64,000 nt of DNA from Marsupella aquatica (lineage: Eukaryota; Marchantiophyta), in NCBI GenBank assembly GCA_973895155.1, contig OZ316894.1:8370001-8434000 (forward strand), written 5' to 3'. A program made the position numbers and the translations under genes. Positions 44,860-58,216 of the stretch are shown piece by piece (the first letter of the stretch is position 1; every line of letters begins with the position of its first letter). Below the pieces are notes generated by a model. It was not told the DNA's origin. It was given only the letters and a program-made list of their open reading frames with translations, and did no database searches.

Positions 44860-47800
44860 GAGCACCAGAAATTGCGAGCACGGGAGAAGGAACGTGATGG
44901 TAGGGAGAGAGACCGAGACCATGACCGAGATAGTAAGCATAGTAACAGTAAGCATAAAGATTGGCCGGAGAGGGATAGAGAGAGAGAAACGGAGAAAGAG
45001 CACGAGGCTGAAAAGGGGGAGAAAGAGAAGAAGAGGGATGATCGAGACAGGCCGTCGAAAGAATCTCATGGATCTCGTCCTTCGGCATCCCAACTGGAAG
45101 AACGCATTTCCAGGTACGTGGCATGAGTTTTCTTGTTCTACCTGCATTTCAGGTCTTGGAATTCAAATGTAGTAGTTCCCATTAAACGGCTCTGCGATGT
45201 TTGTTCAGTCTCGAATTGTGGTTGTCAACTCTGAACTGTACCTTTGAGGGCACTTCAGCAATTTAGAACATCTTTAGGCGTATTTTGGTAGTTTTCTTAC
45301 ATTAAATGTCTAAACCCTAAAATTTGACAAAATCTCAAAGACTGCGTTCCAGAAATATACAATTGAACACTCAAATTTAAGGAAGAAGAATTGTAGGTCA
45401 AATATGTCAACTCTGGTACGTATAGACTGCCGTTTGGTGAAGGTCCAATCTGTGCATTAAATATATACATATAGTTTTTTTCTGCTTCGATGTAGGTTTT
45501 GTGTTAGTCATGGGGTAGAGTGATTCTAGACGTTATCTACCACTCGTGAAAAATGTTCGTGCCTTTCAAAGTATCTTCATGATCAACAGGAAAACGTTGT
45601 ACCGGGGAATCGATTCGGGTTTTGACACAAGGGGGACTGCAGAATGCGGGAGGAACGCCACAAAGCAAGTGCCGAGCAAAGAGCTTCTGCAAAGAAAGCT
45701 GATGCGGATAATGATATCAGCGCGTGGGTGAACAAGAGTAGAAAGATTGAGCAAAAGAAGAAGGTTGATGACAGACAGAAAGCAGCAAGAATGGCTAAGA
45801 TCCTGTCTGAACAGGTATGAAATTGGAGCGCTATTCTTCTCAAGCCGCATTTGGAAATTATTGTTTTAAGTCTGCAGTTGAGACTAGATCGCAAACTTGG
45901 GTGCCATTTCTGATTTACAGTAATAAAGGCTCTGAATTTGATCTTCCTTTTGTCTGGCATCTGAGTAGGACAATGAAGAAGATGACGACAACAGCGGTGA
46001 CGAGCTGAATAACAGTGCTTATGGAGCAAGTAAGGCCTTGATAATCTTACTGTTCAACATTTTAAGTTCCCAAGGCGATGTTATGTCGATGCTTTCCTTT
46101 GAATTTCATCTGAACGGCCGTGGGTGATGATTTTCCTTCACAAGTACCAGAAATGTTTCCTGAGTGTCGTTCTTTTCGTCTGTAATATGCAGAGGACCTA
46201 GCTGGACTGAAAATCAAGCATGGATTTGACAAGGTGATGGAGGGGCATGCGGTTGTTCTCACATTGAAAGACACCAATGTTTTGGATGGGGATGACGTCA
46301 ATCTAGGTTCGTTTTGAACGCTACAGAGTATGGACTTGTTTGAGTCTCTTACATGCAGCATTGGCCTGTGTCCACTTATTTGTGATTGGTTTGTCTGTTG
46401 CGGAAGTTCCCCTATGTCAATTATGTGGATTTTTTGCTCGCGAAAATATTGACACAGTTGTCGTGTTTGAATTCAGCTGGTGATGAGTTGGAAAGCATTG
46501 AGATGGCTGAACAACAGGCACGCGAAGATGCTTACAAGGCGGCCAAGAAGAAACCAGGATCCTACGAAGACAAGTATGCCACTCTACAAGTCAACTCTGT
46601 TTAATGGCTTTTACATTGTATTTTGGGCCTACCTGTGGGAGGGTGGGATGGGGAGGGAGGGAGGGTTTTATGTTTATGGTATCTTCTTGCTGTGAGGCTT
46701 CTCAGGTTTGTCCTGGGCTCTTGGTGCCATCACTTGATCAAACAAGTGTATCATTGGACCTGCTGTGGTTAGGACGTTTTGTCCTCTTCAAATCTTTCAT
46801 TCCTTTGTCTCTTGAGCTGCCGGAGCCTGTCAAATTTTACTCTTCTGGCTTTCCTTGGTTGTGTTTGTGTCAGTGTTCTCCTCGGGATTTTGATCTTGTT
46901 CCTTGGATGTCGTAAACCTCGACATTGAACATTGAATGTCTTGTTACTGACAATCGGGTCGTTATTACAGATTCGGCAATGATATGAATGCTCTTGTGAC
47001 GAGGACAATATTGCCACAATACGATGATGCCGTGAAGGACGAGGTGAAATATAATCAGATGTGACGAATTTTCATCATTTGTTGTTTCTGTCTCAGCAGT
47101 GCATTGGTTCTTTGCTTTGAAATGACTACAATGTGTACCGAAGTCATGATTCTTGTTTAAGAGCATGTAAGTGGGTACACGAAGCTTCTTTACTGGTTTT
47201 AGCCTCTGTTAAGACGTTTTTGTTATTTATTTTGAAACTTTTAGGGAATGATTCTTGATGCAAACGGAGGCTTGAGTGAGGAGAGCAGGAAGAAACTTGA
47301 CGAGGTGAGCCTGTCTCAGTCTTTCAGTTTATATGCGCTGCTTTGGATGTGAGCCTGCTACTGTTCTTACACTGGTTTCAATCCCGAAGAAATCAGAGGC
47401 TTAAGAGAATAAGTTTTTTCTGTGTCAGGTTCGCTTAAGGCTGGAGAGCTCTTCCGCGAAAGAAACCCTTAGTGACACTTTGGTGAAGCCTGTTTCGGAT
47501 TACTTTACTGAAGAGGATATGTTGCAATTCAAGAAACCTAAGAAGAAGAAGAAGCTTCGCAGAAGAGAAAAAATAGACATTGATGAACTTGAAGCTGAGG
47601 CAGTTGCTGCAGGCTTGGGTAGTGGAGATCTTGGATCAAGGGATTCTGAAGGAAGAAGGGCACAGAAATTGGCCGATGAGAAAGCTGAGGCAGAGTCGAG
47701 GAAGAATGCTTATCAAAATGCGTTGAATAAGGCTGAAGATGCATCTATGATGCTTCGCAAAGAGAATACAGTTGAAGCAATGGAAGTAGATAAGGCAGAC

Positions 47801-49850
47801 TCCCCAGTGTATGTGGGAGATGACGACGAGGACTTCTACAAATCTTTAGACAAGGCTCGCCAAGCTGCTCTTAAGAATCAAAGGGATTCAGGAAACACTG
47901 GGGGTGGTGCTCAAACTGTTGTTGCTCGCTTAGCTGCCCTTCAACAGGAGGCTGTGTCATCCAGAAAACCGTCAGTTGGGGTTGAGGCCCAGGAAGGAGG
48001 TCTCGTCTTTACTGACACGGGGGAGTTTTGTCGAAGCTTACAGCTTGATGATGGTAACCTGCTCAGAATCTTTTGTGGCGCATGATGTGACTGCAGTCTA
48101 CTAAGGGCTTTAATCTTTTTAATTTTCTTACATTCCAAGTTTTTGCTCACACACTCGGTTCATTTGGTGCTGTCATTTGATGTGTGGCTGGTACATACCG
48201 TACCTATTGACTTTCTTTCTTCGTGGGCAATGCAGCCATCATCAGACGAGCTGGTCCTAAAGATGTCTTCGGAGAAGAGGAGGAGGAAGCACCTGTTGAA
48301 GAGACTGAGATAGACACTTCAAAAGTGGCAGGAGGGTGGACTGAGATTGTGGACGTAGACATGAAGAATCAAGTTGGTGAGGAGGAATCCGATGGGGGAG
48401 ACCCGGTGGAAGAACCTGTAGCAGAGGTATCCGTAGGCAAAGGTTTAGCAGGGGCTTTGAGTCTACTCAAAGAGAGAGGCACACTCAAAGAAACTGTAGA
48501 TTGGGGAGGTCGAAATATGGACAAGAAGCGAAGCAAGCTAGTAGGAATTGTCGATGAATCAAACAATCAGGTCGGCCAGAGGGACATTTTACTTGATCGA
48601 GTTGATGAGTTTGGCAGAACAGTAAGTACGGAAACTTCCCACAGCTCTCTTATTCAGCCTTTCACCCAAATATGCTAGCATTGTCTTATTTTATCTGGAT
48701 CTGATGGTCCGTTGTTCTGAACAGATGACGCCCAAGGAAGCTTTTCGCAAGCTTTCTCATAAATTTCACGGTAAAGGTCCAGGTAAAATGAAGCAGGAGA
48801 AGAAGATGAAGCAATACCAGGAGGAATTGAGATTGAAACAGATGAACTCAGGTGATACCCCCCTGATGTCCATGGAGAAGATGCGTGAAGCACAAGCCAG
48901 GATGCACACTCCATACATAGTTATCAGTGGACACATCAAACCTGGGTATGCTGACGATTTGTTTACTTCGTTTCAACGTAATGTGCTTTGTTACATTTCA
49001 TCATGACTTCTGACATTACACACCTATTGAGGATGTTTGATGCGTCTGCGTTTCAGAGGTAGTTTTCTTGAGGTGACCGGTGGATCTGATTGTATGCAGC
49101 CAAACGAGTGATCCAAGGAGTGGATTTGGTACAGTGGAGAAAGAACCAATTGGTAGTCTGACACCTATGCTGGGAGACAAGAGTGCAGGAAGCTTAACTC
49201 CTATGCTTGGTGACAAGAAGGTATGCTGATCAAACTATAAAGCCTCAAGCTTGAAACATATCGTTTTCATTTCGAATAAAGAGTTTGCCTGATCTTTTTG
49301 TTCATGAGAAGTAGTTTCTGGAATCCAGCCAAATCAGACATCTCTTACTGTTCTACCGAAGTGAGCTTACAGCTAAATCACAATCCGACCATCTTGAGGT
49401 CGTTCAGTGTGTAGTACTAGGTCATGCCTAACCCAAGGATACTGAAATATTTACAGAAAGCTGTAGGTGGATTTTAAATGGCTTGGGTGACCTTGGTGTT
49501 ACTTGAAGTCGTCTAAGGATGGTTACTCTTTCAGACAACTTGCCAGAAGAATATTGGGTCTAGTTTGTCAAGGTACTAGAGATGCAGTTCTTTCTTTTAG
49601 ACACCTTCACTGTGCTCTAATTTGTGTAGGTTCTACGGATCGTGGTTTGGCAAGTAATATTTGTCTCGCCTGAACCCGTCTTGATGCCCGTATCCAACAG
49701 TGAGTATGCCAGTTTTAGAATATCCACGGAGAGGACTGTTTACAAAGTCAGTTTGCTGATCTGCAGGTGGAGCACTTTCTTGGGATTAAGCGTAAACCAG
49801 AATCAGGGTTTAAGGAGCCACCTGCCAAGCAACCCAAGTATGAGCACTAA
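44704..49850 (+). CDS. SART1: SART1/DOT2 U4/U6.U5 tri-snRNP factor (12 exons)
   Basis: Nuclear splicing factor of the U4/U6.U5 tri-snRNP, known as DOT2/MDF in Arabidopsis and Snu66 in yeast. Exons 44704-45113, 45643-45814, 45969-46029, 46193-46306, 46477-46573, 46971-47043, 47245-47304, 47429-48053, 48236-48621, 48725-48945, 49100-49220 and 49767-49850 join to 807 aa, close to the ~820 aa of Arabidopsis. Evidence in order: an Arg/Asp/Glu/Lys-rich N-terminus, MREER motif, LKIKHGFDKVMEGHAVVLTL, KPVSDYFTEEDMLQFKKPKK, VGKGLAGALSLLKERGTLKE and WGGRNMDKK..SKLVGIVDE, DEFGRT/MTPKEAFRKLSHKFHGKGPGK, then VEHFLGIKRKPE. Odd features: exon 1 begins with a copy of exon 2, so MREER occurs at residues 1 and 138; and GSLTPMLGDK occurs twice (about 758-767 and 770-779) where Arabidopsis, as I recall it, has one. 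An acceptor-like CAG precedes 44703, so an unseen upstream exon is possible and the start is uncertain. Confidence 0.93.
45523..45799 (+). repeat. Duplicated SART1 segment, downstream copy (intron 1 end plus exon 2)
   Basis: Partner of 44583-44859. In this copy the first ~120 bases form the end of intron 1, and the coding part is exon 2 (45643-45814), joined in phase 2 to exon 1. Its protein, MREERHKASAEQRASAKKAD.., continues correctly into the rest of SART1, so this is the copy in the conserved position. Confidence 0.9.
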
Positions 49851-52800
49851 AGGTTGAAGTTGGTTGTACTATTGTTTTGGAGTGAACTTCTGTTGCGACT
49901 TCCTGACACGCAAGGTATACGTGGACGCAAAATATCATGACGACCTTTTGCAAAGAAAATGTGAGGGGGGATGACTTACCATGCTTTCACAGTGGATCAG
50001 GACTATCATGGTCTACACCAAACCGTTGCCGTGCCAGGGATGTACCAAATGAACAGCAGACTGCAGGAAATGGCACTTCTTGACAGAAAGACCTGTTCAG
50101 AAGCACGCACTTTTGGACAGAAATGCTTTACTTGTGAGAAGTGCTGTGATTCGTGGGGACTTACGCAGGATCTCTTTTTCCCGCTGTAGTCATTAACAAA
50201 TTTCTTGATGTAAGATCCAGAGCAGAGCATGCTTTGTCATGACTCTGCCAGGGACAGCAAGATTGTTACATAGGTCACTTGCCTGTCACTTGAGAATGTC
50301 GATGAAAGAAGGTATAAGGAATTCTCGTTTACTTCAGTTATTGTAGCTTTGGAAGGTACTTTATCATAAATGCAATGCAATATCACAAGGGTTGCCAAGG
50401 TTTTGAAGCCGTGTACACTCTATTTAGGAAGTTTTCGTTGTTACACAAGATCGATGATAGTTTGAACTCTGCATAGACCTTTTTTTTAGGCCTGCACGGA
50501 CCAGATAGTTTTCTTTACCATTGCTTTGATTAAACCAGTGGTGTAGTAGGAAAATTGAGATAGTAGAAGATAGCGAAACTTAATAGCAGCGTTGTCTGAG
50601 TGAATCCCGTGCCATTTTCGGAAAGGTGGTGTAAAGCTTAGTATGATCGCATGTGCATAAAAACTCGCTTTAGCGGAGGAATGAGGTTGTGAACGGCTGC
50701 ATGGACCACACTCTCAAAATCCCGAAGTCGTTTCCAAACAAAATGAAATGAAAGGATCGACTCTGACCCTTTTATGTGCCAAAGTGGTTTTCCATCAAGA
50801 TTAAATGAAAGGAGTGACTCTGAATCGAAATCAACAAGCTTGACTTTGCTTTGTCGAAATCCGATTGTAAACCAACTTTCAAATTGTGTCATGAGCTTGG
50901 TGGTAGGTTGCTTCATTGTTCACTGTAACATACTCCGCAGAGTACCTTGGAACTGTGCTGTTCTCTCGCATAGCATATTGCCAATATAGGGTGCTCAGGT
51001 TTTCAGTATTACATCAAATCAGCTTTTACAACGTCTAACCAACCTTATTTTTGTGTCCTAGATTTACTAAATCCACGTGTTGCCAGAAAGTGAGTTCAGC
51101 ATTAGAAGCACTCTCTTGATATAAGGGTGATTAAAAACTCTGGCAAGATCTTATGATTCACAATGTTTCACTAGAGAGAGTGTGAGGTGAATATACTCAA
51201 TACTGCTCCACGAGTTGGGGGATTAACTGCCACCTTTGGTAACAGAACTTGTGATGTTAGATTGAGCAGTGATGGGCATGGAGAGTCTGGGTACAAAGAG
51301 ATCTTCCTGTGCAAAGAGACCAGTAAAAGGTAAACTTTGTAAAAACCTATTTGCATCATTTGCAAGCCCCTTAAGTTGGTAGCGGATGTGCCAAAATTTC
51401 AGAAAGGAAACATAGTCTCCCATCCTTGTTGATTCCAGAGCAAAACAGTGGGGCGAGAGGAGCGTACCCCCCCCTCCCTTTCTCATGATCTTTGGACCCT
51501 GGGTCCAATTTGATGGGGCCCTCAGCCACCTCACCTCCCTCACACCCTGCTTGCCCTACTAGGACTCCTCCCTTTTGTACTTGACTTGTATGACCACATT
51601 ACGACACATCTCTGTAAGGTCAGATCTGTGACTGTCCATTTTGGCAAATAAGTCACTCAAACTTTCTAAAACCTCTATGTATCATTCCCAGGCCCCTTCA
51701 CCTGCTACCAGATGTGCAAATCTTCCCACCTCTCTCACACCGTGCTTGCCTACTGCAACTCCTCCCTTGTGTACTTGACTCTACGGCCTTATACAGACCG
51801 CTAGATCCGTGTATGGTCACATGTAGACCGTTGAGTTTGGCACCCAACTTTTTAAAAAATTGTGTCATTCCCAGGCCCCTTCACCCGCTAGCAAATGTGC
51901 AAAACTTGGCACACACAGGAAACAACTAGGGTAGGGAGCAGAGCACCCCCACAAGCCTTCTCATGAAACGTGGGCCCCCAGTTCAATTTGATGGGGCCCC
52001 CAGCCACCTCGCCTCCTCCACGAACAAGAGGGGCACGAAATCCACAGCACGGTCCCACAATGGCGGACTCTTCCACTCAGCGAGTGACAGATCAAATTGG
52101 CGATGCCCAATCGACGATTCGACGCACTCACAGTGCCTCCCACCTCACACTCATGACGCCGCGCAACCAGTTGAATTGCCCTTCTCTTTTCCGTAGCTTC
52201 CAAGTCAGCGTCCGACCTCCTTGTCAAGTTGTCAAGCCGTGAAGGCGACTCGTTTTTCGGCCGTCAATCATTTAATCCTGTTCATGAAATTCATGGCAGG
52301 AGAACGAAAAAGTACCGTGAACGCGTGCCTCTTTGTGAATCGAGACTCTGAGCTTTCGGTAATTTCGTGGCTCTATTCTGTGTCGCCTGTTACTGGACCG
52401 CCTCCTCACACGACGAGAAGAAGAAGAGCAACAAGAGTTAAATAATATTCTATGACGACATCATCACGCAATCCCAATGCCTGTCCCGCCATGGAAGTGC
52501 CTCTTCTTACGGTGTGTTACTGCTTCTCTCTTATGAAGACATGAACCTCTCTCTCTGTCCTCTGTAACCACGTTTTGAACTTTGAACACGTAAGTGTGAA
52601 ACTTAAACCCTCACAATTTGGTGGACAAATTTTGGAATTGTTTTAGGGGAAGTCACAGCGCAGTAGCGACCGGATTGTATTTGTACAGGACTAGTGCAAT
52701 AGGCTGAGACATTACTGAGTGATAGCTTTGAGAGGAACACTCTAGCTATTTTTTGTCGTGGGCGCGGCCTGTACACGTTTAATTCGGGCTGCCGCTGTGA

Positions 52801-53316
52801 TTATTGCAAATTTCGAATTTTGTTCCTCCTCTTCGCCAGGGCAATTCACGTTGGAAAGCCCTTTTTTATACCAGAAGTTAGGTTTCGGACTTAATTGCTA
52901 TCAAGGAGAGTTTGAATGCAGCACCACTGTGTTGTTATTTTGAAACTTAATACTCAGGAGCGGAGCATGGAATTCTTCAACTGAGACGAGACGAGACGAG
53001 ACTAGACGAGACAGACGAGACAACGTTTCTTCCTTACTTGATCGCCGTGGGGTTTATCCGGGTCGGCACTGATAGATAGATCGTCGTGGTTTTCTTGGTT
53101 CTTGCACCTCATCCGTCCGTCGCTTCTCTGATTGTAACGATTTTTACACATCTACTGGACACATGGAGTTCTCCTCTTGACCTTGGGGGCACATAATTGC
53201 AACATCAGCACCAGCACTAGCATCTTTTCCTGCGGACAATAGTGGATTTCTGATCTCTGCCGGGGTGGTTAGATCGTTCGTGGATTGAGTGACTGATTTG
53301 TTACGGTCCTGAAGAT
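49851..53316. other. SART1 3' flank, intergenic repeats and APD-like gene leader
   Basis: No gene supported between about 50300 and 52950. Two ~90-bp direct repeats lie at about 51455-51545 and 51925-52015 (both with CAATTTGATGGGGCCC and AGCCACCTC). Two units of CATTCCCAGGCCCCTTCACC followed by GCAAATGTGCAAA lie near 51683 and 51868; related sequence recurs at about 62440-62570. A GAGAC microsatellite lies at about 52983-53020, probably near the promoter of the following RING-ligase gene. The frame from 52060, starting MADSSTQRVTDQIGDAQSTI, is not recognised. Confidence 0.5.
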
Positions 53317-56300
53317 ATGACAAGACATGGCGGGGGTAGCTTTGGAGGAGGAGGCGATGCTTATGGCGACCATGGTAGATCTGGGGGTGGCAGCTTCGGG
53401 CCTCCATCCCATCATCATCCCCCGCCTCCTCCTCCATCCTTTCTCCCTCCACCCCACCACCATCGCCGCCCACTCCCACCAATGTTCCCAGTCTCTTACT
53501 ATGGGCCTCCTTCCGCCTTTTACTCATCAGTTCCTCGTGTTGGGGGGGCTGCCTATCAGATGCCCCCACCTGAGGTAATTGTTCGAGTAGACAGGAGGAC
53601 TCAGCTGCTGAATCGAAGCAAAGCATGGTTCACCTTCATCTTGGCCGCACTGCTCATAGGTATGTACATTCCTGGCTGGCCCAACCGACGCTTTCTTGAT
53701 CCCGATGGGCGTGTGTAGTGTTTTTCCACGACCTGGTTATTTGGTTGCGATCGTTTGTTTTGCTGTTGGATCGTTTGTTTCGTTGTCGGTCTTATTCTTG
53801 GGGTCCAGTTCGTGTCTTTGTTCCAATGTATCTCAAAATTTCGTGTCATAGTCTCGACTTCTTTGAACCTGCATGATAGAGTTTAATCTTCTCCTTTCAC
53901 TTTGCCATAATCAACTAGACTCAGGTAGTTGGATTCTTCCACGACTTGTAGAAAAGGAATGGAGTGAAGGAAAACGATTCAAGCGGAAACACATGCAATT
54001 AGACTTACTATGCTTCTCAAAGTCATACCATGTTGCCTAGCAGGGAAACGACTACTTTGGCTCAGCAGCTAACGGAATAGACGATGCTGCTTGGAGCTAT
54101 TTACTGTAGAAGCTTTATCAATTGTCTTGAGGCTAAGAACGAGAAGTGAGCGTAGACTTGAAAATCATTATTTTTGCACTAGTTTACATGTTTATGAACC
54201 TGGTTCAGCCGAAGGGATATGTGAATACCATATTACTGAGTAGTTGTTAGTGCTTCGTCTCTATATTCAACTGTACACCCACGGAGTGAGCAAACGATGC
54301 TCTAGAGAGTTCTTGTCAATATTTTCATGCTCGAAACTCTTTCAGTAAAACTCGCAGTCACGTAATGCTAATCTCTCCCGAGTGTTTTTATTTAACTATG
54401 TGCGTTCTTTGCCGCTGAAATTTAGGAACCGTTTTCCTCTACTTCGGTCCATATGGTTCAACTGTGATCGAACTCGGAGTGCATGATTCTCGACTTGTAA
54501 CGGCAAAACCTTTCTTTATTGAGAGCATTAAGGTATTCCATTAATTCAAACATAGCATGTTAAGAACAATGATGTAATATAAGGAATATTACATTCATTT
54601 AAGCGTAGCACGTTATAAACCGTTTTGTTTTGAAGGATTTCTGAGGATCCTGAGGACAAGTTTTATGGTTGAGGACTTATCTATGCCACGTTCTAATGCA
54701 GTTCAAAAATCGGTATGCGACGGATGGCCCTAATATTTATGTCTTTGATCATAAACCACCTTTAAACCAAGAGTCAAGCTGGCTGGATGCGCAAAACAGC
54801 ACTTTCAATTTTGGGCACAGGGTTGGTGCTCCTACAACCATCTCTTACAATCTATAAGTATCACTTTTAAATTTGTGTTCAGAAAGCTTCCAGTTGTAAG
54901 ACAGGTCAGGTTTCACCAGTTACCTGGTGCTCTGCCACCCTTGGATGTCGTAATAATGACGCTTTATAACTGATGATATCTGAGAGTTGAAACGCTTTGC
55001 CTGTACTACCAATACATTTGTGTTGCACTGTAAGTTTGTTCTGCTTATTTTGAGTGTCTTCCATGCAATACAGGAATTTAACTACTGGATGAACAAAGGC
55101 TCAACTGTGACAGTTAATTACATTTTGGAAGTGCACAGGAAGCTCGAGTCCGTTTACCTCGCTATGATTCCAAGTGCTTGACAGTACCTTCTTAAAACTA
55201 CTCATTACGTTTTCGATTTAAGTGATGTCTTTTAATTTTATGATGTATTTATCTCGGATGTATCTTCATTTTATAATTTTCTTAGTTTGGGCTGATCCCA
55301 GGGGCACTAGAGGTTTTTGGGGAGACACAAAAAGGGAGGCGGGGGTAGTGAAATTCTGAACAATGGGATGATTGTGTGGTGAAAAACTTTCTACTACAAG
55401 ATCCTAGTGACGTTCTTGATACTTTTCTTCGAAGCTAGTCCCACCAAGGTCGGTCCAGCTCATTCATGATCCGTCTGATATGCAGATAACCTAGACGACT
55501 TGAAGGCATACTACGACAAGCCTAGTGCAGTAGCTAAACCGTTGCGTGGTATGTTTACTGATGATTTGTTTTGGTCTGAAATAAATAGAAACATTGGTAT
55601 GCTTGGTGAGCTTATGCAGATTGAACTCTAATTTTTTCAGGTCTTAAAATGCGTCAGTTGGCGTTGATTGCTTTGAAAGGAATTGTTAAATGTATTTGAA
55701 TACGTGGAACTGACAGTCTTCTTTCTAAATCACTGCAGGGCACGATGTCTTAAAATATGAGGTCAGCGCTGATGCTGACTACGCTTTTTCTCTGGTCACT
55801 TACAATCCAGAGAACGTAACGGTGAGTATCCTTATAGCAACAACTGAAGTTTTTCATAGCAGACTCCCACTTTCGATATACCTTCACAAGTAGAAATAAT
55901 GCTTTCCAATAGACCAATGCGATGGCTTGGTCTTTCGAAACCTTGGTTTTTACGGGTCTGTTATTCCACAGTTGTCTTGTAACCGGGCAACCGAGGCAGA
56001 CGTCCTCTCTTTTGGTCAGTTTATATGAAAGTCCTGAATGGTCATTACAGAAAACATTCATTCTTGCTTATACTCAAAGAGGTCTCAAGGTAGAGTATGC
56101 TTGATTAACTATTTGCTTTGTTGCTTAGGTATCGTCTGTCACTAGGGAAGCAAGTCAACCTTTCTTCGGCATGAGTGTAGTTTGTATAGGTTTCCAGCTC
56201 TGACTGGCTTGCTATCCGATAATATCAAGTGAAATGTCATAGTTCACATGCCCTGCTCACAATGTGGGACAGAAACTAAAGAGTGGCTTTAAGTCGAAAG

Positions 56301-58216
56301 AGGTAGATTTCAAGAGGAAAAAAATCAATTTATGGATGGCATCTCGGATGGAATGAATTATTAGTCAGATTATCGCAAACTCAGCGAGCATCAAAGTGCA
56401 CTGAATAATAGCTGTCGGACACTAATGCAAGACAGGGACACTATCAGGATTGTAGGTGATGGATTGTATCTAGCTGGCTGCGATTAAACTCTACAGTGAT
56501 GTCCAGAAGTGTGACATTTTAACCTATTGGTTACAATCTCTTCATCTTGAAAATTGGTTTTTTGAAGTTTCCTATCTCAAATCAGTCTTGAGTTCGAAAA
56601 TATATGCTACCATTATGATTGTTGGGAATTGACGAAGGACTGGTGGCTTTGTGCAGGTATATTTGGATTTTCATTTCCACACCCGAGAGTATAGCACAGC
56701 AGGTTCCATCAAGCACGGTTCTTTGACGACTGATTCCAAGATCGATCTGTCATTTTTTCGCTCAAGATATGCGTTGTTGGAAGGGCCAGGTTTGGATAAG
56801 GTAGCTGATGTTGGCCATCAATGTGAATATGAAATTACTTGGCTTCCCTCCTTATTCCACAAGGTGTCCACAGGGTGTAATGCATTGGTGAGCGAGAGTT
56901 GTAAGAGAAGAAAGAATTATTATCAGTGAACACATATTGCTGACACTTGGTGATAATGCTGGATTTATACAGTTTAGTAGAGAAAACTATACTTATTCAT
57001 GCATGTACAGACTGGGCCGTTGGTCCTACTTCGATACTTTTTGCAGTTTATCTCCAAAAGCTCTCAGCTGATTTTTTTTCGTTCGTAGCGCGTATGTCTC
57101 TGAAAGGATATTCGGTTTGTTTTTAATCCTGGTTTGGCAATCTTTAATTGTAAATGAAGGAGGATAACGTGGACATATGGGAGATAGAGCTATCATATGG
57201 GATTCGGTGGACAGCTATAATTCTTATCTACGGTATGTGGTTACCTTCGCAAAGTTACGATGTGGATTTTTCTGTGAGGTGACTGACTGACCTCATGTCC
57301 TATGAAAGCTGGTCTCTGGCTCAGCAATTTTGCGTTTCTGTTGCAGGTTTAGTGACCTTAGTCTACTTGGTAACAAAATCAATGATAATGGCCTCAATCC
57401 ATGAGATGGACCCAACGCTTCCAGAATATGCCCCTCTTGTGCCGCCACAAGGGACCCAAGCGACACCTTCAGCTCCATCGGCTCCTCTTTTCCCAGACTC
57501 CGTCCCTGTAGAGGGCCAAACAGATCTGAAGGATAAGGATAAGGATAAGGATAAGGATAAAGATACCGAGAATGACATTTCGGAAGACAAACTTTGTTCG
57601 GTTTGTTTAGATGCCCCAAAGGACAGTTTTTTCGTCCCATGCGGGCACCGTGCGACATGTTATGTCTGTGCGCTCAGGTACTCAGTTCTTCCTTTCTTCT
57701 CATGCCTTTCGACTTCTGGTGGCTATCCCCAGTTCTCTTTCCCTCATGCATTTGTATTTCTAGCTGTGAACCTGAGTCACAGTTCAGTTTGGAAACTATG
57801 AATGTGCTGATGGATATGTAGGGCAATCTAGGCCACTCAAGCATCATTTGTCAACTTTTGAAAGGCTTCTCATCTGACTAGGTTAAAATGATATTGGACC
57901 TTTCCTAGCCTTATTTCTTTCCCTTAATTCCACTTCACAACTTTTAATGCCGTATTTTCCAAAACAAATTCCCTTACTGTGATTATAAAACGTTGCTCTC
58001 TGGAATTTCAGTACCTCATTAAGAAGGTGCCTATCCACTCAAGGATTATGTATGACGTTCCCTCTTATCGCTATCTTGTCCACCAGAGAAACCCCTTTAC
58101 ATTGTTTCAACTAAACACTGACTGTCATTATCTGCAGGATATCAATGTCGACTCCTGCAAACTGTCCAATCTGCAGGCAACCAATTGGTGAAGTCAAACG
58201 AATTTATGATGCTTGA
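53317..58216 (+). CDS. APD-type membrane RING E3 ubiquitin ligase (10 exons)
   Basis: Resembles the plant ABERRANT POLLEN DEVELOPMENT (APD1-4) family, endomembrane RING ligases involved in pollen mitosis in Arabidopsis. Exons 53317-53659, 54426-54532, 54702-54821, 55074-55173, 55486-55548, 55739-55821, 56657-56800, 57160-57232, 57347-57677 and 58138-58216 join to 480 aa. Order: Gly/His/Pro-rich head (residues 1-~95), a transmembrane helix in WFTFILAALLIGTVFLYFG (~105-122), a lumenal-type domain with VFDHKPPLN and FNYWMNKGSTVTVNYIL, a second helix after IELSYGIRW (~336-353), a linker with six Lys-Asp pairs encoded by an AAGGAT repeat, then a C3HC4 RING from Cys428 (CSVC, PCGH, CYVC, CPIC) and the tail IGEVKRIYDA. 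The start is the first in-frame ATG. Exon 5-7 borders are the least certain because that region is poorly conserved. Family call rests on architecture and motifs I remember. Confidence 0.85.
57529..57563. repeat. AAGGAT hexanucleotide repeat coding for Lys-Asp
   Basis: AAGGATAAGGATAAGGATAA continues to six near-perfect units in exon 9 of the RING-ligase gene, encoding (KD)6 directly before the RING domain. Being a multiple of three, length change would preserve frame. Confidence 0.95.

Noticed and set aside
53144-53626. 160-codon minus-strand frame over the RING-ligase first exon
   Set aside because: Antisense of the Gly/His/Pro-rich coding exon, whose plus-strand frame splices correctly into a full protein.
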